The notes beneath the pieces were generated by a model that did not search any database, was not told the origin of the DNA, and saw only the letters and a program-made list of their open reading frames with translations. The position numbers and the translations under genes are program-made. Below, piece after piece: positions 6,201-12,216 of a DNA stretch of 12,216 nt. How positions within the stretch are numbered: position 1 is the first letter of the stretch; each line of letters opens with the position of its first letter. Source of the DNA: Limisphaerales bacterium (GTDB taxonomy: Bacteria; Verrucomicrobiota; Verrucomicrobiia; Limisphaerales; UBA11358); contig DMQW01000237.1 in assembly GCA_003455565.1 (NCBI GenBank), forward strand, positions 1 to 12,216, written 5' to 3'.

Positions 6201-7330
6201 TTCAACGCCTCCACAACGGCTGCCGCCAGTTTCTGCCGGAATTCCGGGTCTTCAATCCGTTTGGCCTCGCGCGGGTTTGACAAAAAGCCCGCTTCGATGA
6301 GCGCGGCTGGCCGATGTTGTCCGCGCAGCACGCCGATGAAGCGCGCATGGCTCACGCCGCGATCTTCCAAACCGGTCGCGTGCAGCAACGCGCGTTGCAA
6401 CTGCGCCGCCAGTTGCAAATTTTGCGCGTCAAAATTGTTGTTCGGAAAATTTTGGAACAGCATGTCCGGGTAGCCGCGCGTCAGGGTCGAGGGCAGCCCC
6501 ATCGGCGTCAGGCAAAAGGTTTCGAGGCCGACCGGTTTTTGATCGGGCGCGTGGGAATTGAAGTGGAGGCTGATGAACAAATCCGCGCAATGCGCCTCGG
6601 CGAAGGTGACGCGGTTCGATAACGCCACATCAATGTCATTGGTGCGGGTAAGAAAAACCTGCCAGCCGTCCGTTTCCAGCAACCGCTTGATCCGCCGCGC
6701 CCAGTCCAGTGTGAATTCTTTTTCTGGTCGTTTGTCCAAAACGCTGATGGTGCCGCCGTTCATACCGCCGTGGCCGGGGTCAATGACGATGACGCGGTTC
6801 GTGCCGAACGTGAGCGGTTCGCCCAAAATCAGCGGCTCCAGATTTTTTTGCAGATCGAGGCCGTGGACGAAAACCTGGTCGTCAATGATTTCCGGTGCGA
6901 AGCCGAGATGAATTTCCAGACCGCGCCACGTCGCCTCGCGGCTGCCGATTCCCAGCACCAGCACGCCATTTTTCGAGCTAATGGAATAACTCGTCACCGG
7001 CCCGCCTGTGAGCCGGTGCAGTGAACCAATTTGATTTTCCGTCACCCAACGGTTGAGCGACGTCCAAGTCAGGATTGGCGCGGATGGCTTGGGTTTTACG
7101 ATGGTCGCCGGCGGCGGATTGGAGGAGATGAGCGGCGGCAGATTTGAATGGATGACCGGCGGCAAATTCGTTTTGACGGTGGGCGCGACGGCAGCGAGTA
7201 TTGGTGGAAGGTTTGGTTTTGAAACCACGCCGGTGGCCGACCAGTCGGGCGGCAACGATTCGTCCGGCGAGGTGGCGCAGCCCGCCAGAAAAATCAGCGC
7301 GCCAAAAATGATTCCCGCAGTTTTGAACAC
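6197..7330 (-). CDS. lipoprotein N-acetylmuramoyl-L-alanine amidase (Amidase_3)
   Basis: The 377-residue peptidoglycan hydrolase cleaves the bond between MurNAc and the stem peptide. The N-terminus is a lipoprotein signal with lipobox LAGC (Cys18), so it is membrane-anchored outside the cytoplasm. A proline-rich linker with imperfect NLPP repeats (about 38-85) and a small domain (86-175) precede the catalytic domain (178-377). Zinc ligands are visible: H187 in DPGHGG, E205 in EKEFTLDW and H256 in SLHFNSH, with catalytic E346 in ALIEAGFLSNP. The start is a GTG at 7330, chosen because it places the signal peptide correctly; there is no clear Shine-Dalgarno sequence. It is the first gene of the operon with the epimerase, which suggests envelope remodelling. 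Confidence 0.93.
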   Translation of the reverse strand: MFKTAGIIFGALIFLAGCATSPDESLPPDWSATGVVSKPNLPPILAAVAPTVKTNLPPVIHSNLPPLISSNPPPATIVKPKPSAPILTWTSLNRWVTENQIGSLHRLTGGPVTSYSISSKNGVLVLGIGSREATWRGLEIHLGFAPEIIDDQVFVHGLDLQKNLEPLILGEPLTFGTNRVIVIDPGHGGMNGGTISVLDKRPEKEFTLDWARRIKRLLETDGWQVFLTRTNDIDVALSNRVTFAEAHCADLFISLHFNSHAPDQKPVGLETFCLTPMGLPSTLTRGYPDMLFQNFPNNNFDAQNLQLAAQLQRALLHATGLEDRGVSHARFIGVLRGQHRPAALIEAGFLSNPREAKRIEDPEFRQKLAAAVVEALK

Positions 7331-7380
7331 GCGCCAATTGTGCGGAACGGAAATGCGGACTCAAGCTGTTTTAGTTTTTT

Positions 7381-7440
7381 CTTAATCTTAATCTTCCTCG
7401 TAATCTTAATCACCGGGAACCGATTAAGATTAGGATTACG
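7381..7440. repeat. hexamer-unit inverted repeat between amidase and ubiX
   Basis: The left arm is five 6-bp units (CTTAAT, CTTAAT, CTTCCT, CGTAAT, CTTAAT; 7381-7410). The right arm is three (ATTAAG, ATTAGG, ATTACG; 7423-7440). The core is a perfect 11-bp stem, 7401-7411 with 7422-7432, around a 10-base loop. It lies between the divergent amidase and ubiX genes, in both presumed promoter regions. Confidence 0.75.
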
Positions 7441-7517
7441 ACCCCGCAGATTTGCCGGGCGACTTGTTTGCTGCGGCGGATTCAGTCATAATTTTTCCGC
7501 GAGCAATCGCATTTGCC

Positions 7518-8075
7518 TTGAAAATATTAGTTGCCATCACCGGAGCCACCGGCGCGCTTTACGCGCAGCGGTTGTTGGATAATTTGAATCCGCGCGAACA
7601 CGAAATCCACGTCGTGTTGAGCAATTACGCGCCGCAGGTCATCGCGGTGGAACTGCCGGACGGCCTCCGCCTGCCCGCCGGCGTGCCAATTCACAATCTC
7701 AAAAGCATGAACGCGCCTTTCGCCAGCGGCTCGAATCCGCCGGACGTGATGGTCGTCATTCCTTGCACGATGGGCACGATGGGCCGCATCGCACACGGTT
7801 ACAGCGAGGATGTTCTGCTGCGCGCGGCGGACGTGACGTTGAAGGAAAAGAAAAAATTAATTTTAGTTCCACGCGAAACGCCGTTGAGTTTGATCCATGT
7901 CAAAAACATGGAACTGCTGCTGCTCGCCGGCGCGATTATTTTACCGGCGAATCCAAGTTTTTATTCCGGCGCGGACTCGGTGCAACAAATTGTGGACACC
8001 GTCGTCGCCCGCGTGCTGGATCACATCGGCGTGCCGAACAAGCTCGCACCGCGCTGGGCCGAGGAAAAGGAGTAA
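7518..8075 (+). CDS. ubiX: flavin prenyltransferase UbiX
   Basis: The 185-residue product transfers a dimethylallyl group to FMN, making the prenylated flavin used by UbiD-type decarboxylases in ubiquinone or menaquinone synthesis. The flavoprotein fold begins MKILVAITGATGALYA, with the FMN loop GATGALYA. The family signatures are all present: PCTMGTMGRIAHGYSEDVLLRAADVTLKE, LVPRETPLSLIHVKNM and ILPANPSFYSGADS. I chose the TTG at 7518 because it begins exactly where the family begins. A TTG at 7452 would add 22 unrelated residues. No ribosome binding site is clear for either. The gene is followed closely by a four-helix-bundle gene and ubiA. No UbiD is in the window. Confidence 0.93.
   Translation: MKILVAITGATGALYAQRLLDNLNPREHEIHVVLSNYAPQVIAVELPDGLRLPAGVPIHNLKSMNAPFASGSNPPDVMVVIPCTMGTMGRIAHGYSEDVLLRAADVTLKEKKKLILVPRETPLSLIHVKNMELLLLAGAIILPANPSFYSGADSVQQIVDTVVARVLDHIGVPNKLAPRWAEEKE
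8065..8072 (+). promoter_or_regulatory. strong ribosome binding site overlapping the ubiX 3' end
   Basis: AAAAGGAG lies 4 bases before the ATG at 8077, inside the last ubiX codons. It now drives the four-helix-bundle gene. It is plausibly the original ribosome binding site of ubiA, displaced by the inserted repeat-plus-gene element. Confidence 0.6.
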
Positions 8076-8076
8076 C

Positions 8077-8529
<453 letters not shown>

Positions 8530-8534
8530 AACCT

Positions 8535-8569
8535 TCGATGTTCGATGTTGAATGTTCGATGTTCGATGT
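8535..8569. repeat. right array: five TCGATGT heptamers, inverted
   Basis: Five 7-bp units (the third is TGAATGT, the rest TCGATGT) mirror the left array with 33 of 35 positions matching. The likely ATG of ubiA (8566-8568) lies inside the last unit. Confidence 0.92.
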
Positions 8570-9519
8570 TTTCCTTAATTAACAAATGGCTTTCGTTCGT
8601 GCGTTTCTCGCATACGATTTTTGCATTGCCGTTCGCGCTGGCGGCGATGCTTGTGGCCGCACGCGAGAATCGCGGCTGGCCGGGCTGGCGCACGTTTGGA
8701 CTGATTCTCGCCGCGATGGTCTGTGCGCGGACGTGCGCGATGGCGTTCAACCGCATCGTTGACCGCAAGTTTGACGCGCTGAATCCGCGCACGAAGAACC
8801 GTCATCTGCCCAGCGGACAAATTTCTTTGGCGAGCGCAATTTCACTTTGCGCTTTATCGGCGGCGGGTTTGGTTGCCGCCAGCTATTATCTGAATCCACT
8901 TTGTTTTTATCTTTCACCCGTCGCGCTGGTGATGGTCTGTTTTTATTCGCTGACGAAACGGTTCACGGATTACACGCACGTTTTTCTTGGCATTGCGCTC
9001 GCGCTCGCGCCCATCGGTGCGTGGCTGGCGGTGAAGGGTGAGTTCGGGTTTATGTCCCCGGCATACATATTTTCGTCATCTGAATATTTTTGGGCTTGGG
9101 TTGGACATGCAAGTATCGGTATGCAACCAATCGTTCTCGCATTGACCGTCGTGTTGTGGCTGGTCGGCTTCGACATCATTTACGCGCTGCAAGATTACGA
9201 GTTCGACAAATCGCACGGACTGCGTTCACTGGTCGTCGCGTGGGGGCCGCAGAACGCTTTGAAGGCGGCGTTTCTCGCGCACATGGCGATGTGCGGAGTG
9301 CTGCTCGCGTTCGGGTTGCTCTGCCATTTCCGCCTCGCGTATCTCATCGGCTGGCTCGTCATCCTCGGCTGCCTCGCGCTGGAACATTGGATTGCGCGCC
9401 GCCGCAGCTTGAACTGGATCAACGTGGCTTTCTTCCGGCTGAACGCGCTTGTCGGCGCGGTTTTTCTCGTCGTCGTGGCGGCGGAAGTGATTTTTCAGGG
9501 CGGCTTCAAGCTGCGGTGA
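8566..9519 (+). CDS. ubiA: UbiA-family membrane prenyltransferase
   Basis: The 317-residue polytopic membrane enzyme attaches a polyprenyl chain to an aromatic acid. The first Asp-rich motif is N62-RIV-D66-RKF-D70, followed by ALNPRTKNRHLPSG. The second is DYEFDKSHGLRS, after the helix FDIIYALQ. Hydrophobic segments fit the nine-helix family fold. With UbiX beside it and a verrucomicrobial setting, the product is probably the MqnP-type enzyme of futalosine menaquinone synthesis; ubiquinone synthesis cannot be excluded. I chose the ATG at 8566 (MFSLINKW). The ATG at 8545 adds seven residues that are pure repeat. The usual ribosome binding site is missing, because the repeat array occupies that place. 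Confidence 0.9.
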   Translation: MFSLINKWLSFVRFSHTIFALPFALAAMLVAARENRGWPGWRTFGLILAAMVCARTCAMAFNRIVDRKFDALNPRTKNRHLPSGQISLASAISLCALSAAGLVAASYYLNPLCFYLSPVALVMVCFYSLTKRFTDYTHVFLGIALALAPIGAWLAVKGEFGFMSPAYIFSSSEYFWAWVGHASIGMQPIVLALTVVLWLVGFDIIYALQDYEFDKSHGLRSLVVAWGPQNALKAAFLAHMAMCGVLLAFGLLCHFRLAYLIGWLVILGCLALEHWIARRRSLNWINVAFFRLNALVGAVFLVVVAAEVIFQGGFKLR

Positions 9520-9531
9520 AATGCAGAGAAA

Positions 9532-9623
9532 ACATCCAACAACCAACGCCCAACATCGAACATCCAATGAAGTCGGCGTCCGTTCCAATGGATGTTGGGC
9601 GTTCGATGTTGGTTGTTGGATGT
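9532..9623. repeat. cargo-free inverted-repeat element with five heptamers per arm
   Basis: The left arm (9532-9566) is ACATCCA, ACAACCA, ACGCCCA, ACATCGA, ACATCCA. The right arm (9589-9623), read on the other strand, is ACATCCA, ACAACCA, ACATCGA, ACGCCCA, ACATCCA. The middle spacer is 22 bases and starts ATGAA, as after the left array at 8120. It lies in the gap between ubiA and the kinase and resembles a MITE-like, non-coding form of the element around the four-helix-bundle gene. Confidence 0.9.
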
Positions 9624-9665
9624 TTCCCAAAAATTTCCGGTAACGTCCAGCGGGTTTTGCTTCTG

Positions 9666-9672
9666 AAGGAGG
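9666..9672 (+). promoter_or_regulatory. ribosome binding site of the kinase, unusually close to the ATG
   Basis: AAGGAGG is an excellent Shine-Dalgarno match but leaves only one base before the ATG at 9674. The next in-frame ATG (9701) is 28 bases away. The start of the kinase is therefore a little uncertain. Confidence 0.5.
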
Positions 9673-9673
9673 C

Positions 9674-12216
9674 ATGGACACGGTAAAAATAAATCCGCCA
9701 ATGCCCCCCGAAAATAAATGTCCGCAGTGCGGCACGCCGCTCTCGCCCGGCGCGTTGGCCGGACTTTGCCCCGCCTGCCTGCTCAAAATGGGCGCGGCGG
9801 CGGACACTATCACCGACGCGAAACAGCCGCCGTTCAATCCTCCAAGCGTCGCGGAACTTGCGCCGCTGTTTCCGCAACTGGAAATTCTCGAACTAATCGG
9901 CAAGGGCGGCATGGGCGCGGTCTATAAGGCGCGACAGAAACAACTGGACCGCATCGTCGCGCTGAAAATTCTCCCGCCCGGCATCGGCCATGACGTGGCG
10001 TTTGCTGAACGCTTCACGCGTGAGGCCAAGGCGCTGGCAAAATTAAATCATCCCGGCATCGTGACGCTGTATGAGTTTGGTAGGGCTGACCTGCTGGTCG
10101 GCCCAAACATTGGGGCTGCGCAGCAACGCAGCCCTACCGGGCAAATATATTTCTTCCTCATGGAATTTGTGGACGGCGTGAACCTGCGCCAATTGCTCCA
10201 CGCCGGAAGAATTTCCCCGCGCGAGGCGCTGGCCATCGTGCCGCAGATTTGCGACGCGCTGCAATTCGCCCACGACCAGGGCATCGTCCACCGCGACATC
10301 AAGCCGGAAAATATTTTGCTCGACCGCCGTGGCCGTGTGAAGGTGGCGGATTTTGGGCTGGCGAAAATTGTGGGAACGGACGCGCCTTCGTTTGGAGTTC
10401 CGCCTTCAGGTGGGCCGGACCGGCTAAAGCCGGAACTCCAAACCAGCCTTACCGACGCGGGCAAAGTCATGGGCACGCCGCAATACATGTCGCCGGAGCA
10501 GATCACCGCGCCGGGCGAAGTGGATAATCGCGCGGATATTTACGCGCTGGGCGTGGTGTTTTACCAGATGCTCACCGGCGAACTGCCCGGCAAACCGATT
10601 GTTCCGCCGTCTCGCACGAGCGGGAAAGTTCAGATAGACGTGCGGCTGGATGAAGTGGTGTTGCGCGCGTTGGAAAAAAATCCTGAACTCCGCTACCAGC
10701 AGGTCAGCGAAGTGAAGACGTGCGTGGAAACCATTGCCGCCAGCCCGGAGAAGTCAGAAGTCAGGAGTCAGAAGCCGGAAGTTAAACCGGGCGTCGTGAC
10801 CAATCCCACCAAGCAGGCCCTGCGTTGGATGCTCTACGACGAGCGCATGGGGCGGCGGCATTTCAACTGGCCGTTCTTGTTGCTGTTCTGCTCGCAGATC
10901 GGATTAGTGGTAAATGGCACCATTCTTGTAATCACACTGGCTCTGTGGTTGCTGAACGTGAAGCCTCCACATGGGAAAACATTTGCTTCCCCAGATGAAG
11001 TGTGGCGGATGCTCTTATGGATGGCAGCTTTGGCCGTAACGCGCCGGGTGGCATTGATGGCATTGAATCAAGACTCCAACGCGGGGGGATGGGCTGGATT
11101 GATCCAACAAGTCAAGAACTACAAGCCACGGACAGTTATCGCTTTGTGCCTAATATTTGTGGCCTCGGCCGTCTTGGCAGGTGGGGTGGCATTTTTATTC
11201 CCATGGATGCACGCAAGATTCACGACCGCGTTTGCCGACGTCCACTCACTAACCAGCACCAGCACGGCCCGGGTTGCGGTGTGGATTGGCATATTCGTGG
11301 TGGTTAGTTTTTTCATCCGTCGCGTCTGGCGCGTGGTGAACAAAACGTTAGCAACTGATTCAATCCCGCTATCCGCCGTTGGCGGAAACAAGAAATCTGA
11401 CCGTTACTGGAAATGGTTCGGAGTGACGGTGCTGACGGTGGGTGCAATTTTAATTGGCCTTGTGCTGGTAGGAATTGCCAATAACTTCATCCAAGAACGA
11501 AAAGCGACGCTCATTCAACAGCAGCGGGAAGAGGCCGCCAAAAAATTCGGCCCGGTGATCCAGTTCGCGCACCCCAGCAACCCCGAATTCGGCCCGGCAA
11601 TTGAACTGACGTTGCCTGTTCACGACAAGGGCTACTCCGATTCACTCGACTTGGATTCCGGAAAGATTGTGGTGACGCCGGAAATGGAAACGCCTTGGGA
11701 TTGGGCGGTAACTTTACTGCCAACCGGTGTCATGGTCGTTCCTCAAACCGAGGCACACCCGACGATGCTGGCCGGAACCAGCACGCGTATCTGGCCGCTG
11801 CCCGCCGGGACTGATTACTGGGACAAGAAAATGGGTCTGATGGACGCCACTGCGGGATCAAGCGACGTAAGACTTGGAGAAACAGTTACGGCATCAGGTT
11901 CTGGCGACTTGCCCCAATTGTTCTGTTTCCAAACCCCGTTGGGCAAACGCGGCCTTTTACAAGTCACCGGATTCACCGACAACCCGCGCGGCGTAAAACT
12001 TCGTTACAAGCTGGTGCAAAACGGCGAAAAAGAACCAGCAACCCAACGCCCACTTGAATTGCGATCCAAAGACGGAAGTGTGCAGATGACTTTGCAGTCG
12101 TCACATCCAGTCGGCATCACTGGCTCGGAGGTCAACTACGACGTGGAAAAAAGAACCATCACTGTCGGCGACAACTTTCAAGCGAACACGAGCCACACCA
12201 ACGCCTGTCTCTTATA
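9674..12216 (+). CDS. membrane-bound Ser/Thr protein kinase with N-terminal zinc ribbon (3' end missing)
   Basis: At least 847 codons stay open to the window end. A zinc-ribbon-like motif with four cysteines (CPQCG...CPAC, 16-35) precedes a Hanks-type kinase domain (about 70-355): P-loop IGKGGMGAVYKA (75-86), ATP lysine K98, HRD catalytic loop with D208, DFG with D226, and GTPQYMSPEQ (267-276). All key residues are intact. Several membrane segments follow (about 399-427, 486-510, 533-550, 580-602), then a soluble C-terminal part of unknown role with GLLQVTGFTDNPRGVKLRYKLV. Two palindromic elements are inserted in frame, at residues 136-155 between beta-4 and beta-5 and at 240-257 in the activation loop. 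A heptamer array encodes 360-371 in the linker. The substrate is unknown. The last four codons are probably adapter sequence. Confidence 0.92.
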   Translation, partial: MDTVKINPPMPPENKCPQCGTPLSPGALAGLCPACLLKMGAAADTITDAKQPPFNPPSVAELAPLFPQLEILELIGKGGMGAVYKARQKQLDRIVALKILPPGIGHDVAFAERFTREAKALAKLNHPGIVTLYEFGRADLLVGPNIGAAQQRSPTGQIYFFLMEFVDGVNLRQLLHAGRISPREALAIVPQICDALQFAHDQGIVHRDIKPENILLDRRGRVKVADFGLAKIVGTDAPSFGVPPSGGPDRLKPELQTSLTDAGKVMGTPQYMSPEQITAPGEVDNRADIYALGVVFYQMLTGELPGKPIVPPSRTSGKVQIDVRLDEVVLRALEKNPELRYQQVSEVKTCVETIAASPEKSEVRSQKPEVKPGVVTNPTKQALRWMLYDERMGRRHFNWPFLLLFCSQIGLVVNGTILVITLALWLLNVKPPHGKTFASPDEVWRMLLWMAALAVTRRVALMALNQDSNAGGWAGLIQQVKNYKPRTVIALCLIFVASAVLAGGVAFLFPWMHARFTTAFADVHSLTSTSTARVAVWIGIFVVVSFFIRRVWRVVNKTLATDSIPLSAVGGNKKSDRYWKWFGVTVLTVGAILIGLVLVGIANNFIQERKATLIQQQREEAAKKFGPVIQFAHPSNPEFGPAIELTLPVHDKGYSDSLDLDSGKIVVTPEMETPWDWAVTLLPTGVMVVPQTEAHPTMLAGTSTRIWPLPAGTDYWDKKMGLMDATAGSSDVRLGETVTASGSGDLPQLFCFQTPLGKRGLLQVTGFTDNPRGVKLRYKLVQNGEKEPATQRPLELRSKDGSVQMTLQSSHPVGITGSEVNYDVEKRTITVGDNFQANTSHTNACLL
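10079..10138. repeat. palindromic element inserted in frame between kinase beta-4 and beta-5
   Basis: GGTAGGGCTG (10079-10088) pairs with CAGCCCTACC (10129-10138). A nested hairpin GGGCTGCG/CGCAGCCC (10113-10134) has a 6-base loop. The 27-bp inner part, 10112-10138, has the same length and the same outer bases as the palindrome at 4087-4113. It adds about 20 residues (ADLLVGPNIGAAQQRSPTG) where kinases normally have a short turn. Confidence 0.85.
10391..10442. repeat. palindromic element inserted in frame in the kinase activation loop
   Basis: TTTGGAGTTCCG (10391-10402) is the perfect inverted complement of 10431-10442, with imperfect pairing continuing inward. It encodes FGVPPSGGPDRLKPELQ between DFG and the GTPQYMSPEQ motif, lengthening the activation loop by about 18 residues without breaking the frame. 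Confidence 0.85.
10752..10786. repeat. five-unit heptamer array (AGTCAGA type) in the kinase linker
   Basis: The units are AGTCAGA, AGTCAGG, AGTCAGA, AGCCGGA, AGTTAAA, the last two diverged. They encode KSEVRSQKPEVK just after the kinase domain. Unlike the ACATCGA arrays, no inverted partner is seen close by. Confidence 0.65.
12205..12216 (+). other. probable Nextera Tn5 mosaic-end adapter remnant
   Basis: The last 12 bases, CTGTCTCTTATA, equal the first 12 bases of the Tn5 mosaic end in the read-through direction (CTGTCTCTTATACACATCT). The position at the extreme end of the sequence suggests an untrimmed adapter, so the encoded residues CLL are probably not native. Confidence 0.85.

Noticed and set aside
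7452..7517. Longer ubiX N-terminus from an upstream TTG
   Set aside because: The extra 22 residues precede the conserved KILVAITGATGA start, match nothing in the family and have no ribosome binding site.

Overview
The window looks like a contig end from an uncultured member of the Verrucomicrobiota, probably the Pedosphaera/Limisphaerales group. This is inferred from the gene mix (Tat-exported Gfo/Idh/MocA oxidoreductase, zinc-ribbon Ser/Thr kinase with a multi-pass membrane part, futalosine-type UbiX/UbiA pair), moderately GC-rich codons and many dispersed palindromic repeats. No rRNA or universal marker gene is present to confirm it.

Layout. 132-1950 holds two plus-strand genes: a secreted GFOR-like oxidoreductase and a membrane fatty-acid/sterol hydroxylase. 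1969-4240 is a damaged minus-strand block. A transglutaminase-like membrane-anchored gene (3' part 1969-2642, 5' part 3990-4061) is split by an IS481-like insertion sequence (about 2643-3989) whose ends each carry two tandem copies of the terminal repeat. Upstream of it lies a short hydrophobic coding remnant. 4189-5005 holds a GNAT acetyltransferase and a PIN-domain nuclease in adjacent frames. They look like one GNAT-PIN fusion gene broken by a single extra base, and the PIN part is also cut short by a palindrome. 5208-7330 is a two-gene minus-strand operon: a sugar-nucleotide epimerase/dehydratase and a lipoprotein N-acetylmuramoyl-L-alanine amidase, whose ends overlap by 4 bases. 7518-9519 runs on the plus strand: ubiX (flavin prenyltransferase), a four-helix-bundle (23S rRNA IVP-like) gene, and ubiA (membrane prenyltransferase), probably for menaquinone. 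9674-12216 is a large Ser/Thr protein kinase that runs off the window; its last 12 bases match the Nextera Tn5 mosaic end, so they are probably adapter.

The most striking signal is the repeat content. The four-helix-bundle gene is bracketed by two inverted 35-bp arrays of exactly five 7-bp units (ACATCGA type), sitting between the ubiX stop codon and the ubiA start. A 92-bp element after ubiA has the same five-plus-five heptamer layout and no cargo. A third five-unit heptamer array (AGTCAGA type) is read in frame inside the kinase. Palindromic elements are also inserted in frame in the kinase between beta-4 and beta-5 and in its activation loop, and in the PIN and neighbouring reading frames. 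They resemble Rickettsia palindromic elements in behaviour. Together they suggest a genome in which small modular palindromes spread into coding sequence and one class carries a small protein gene.
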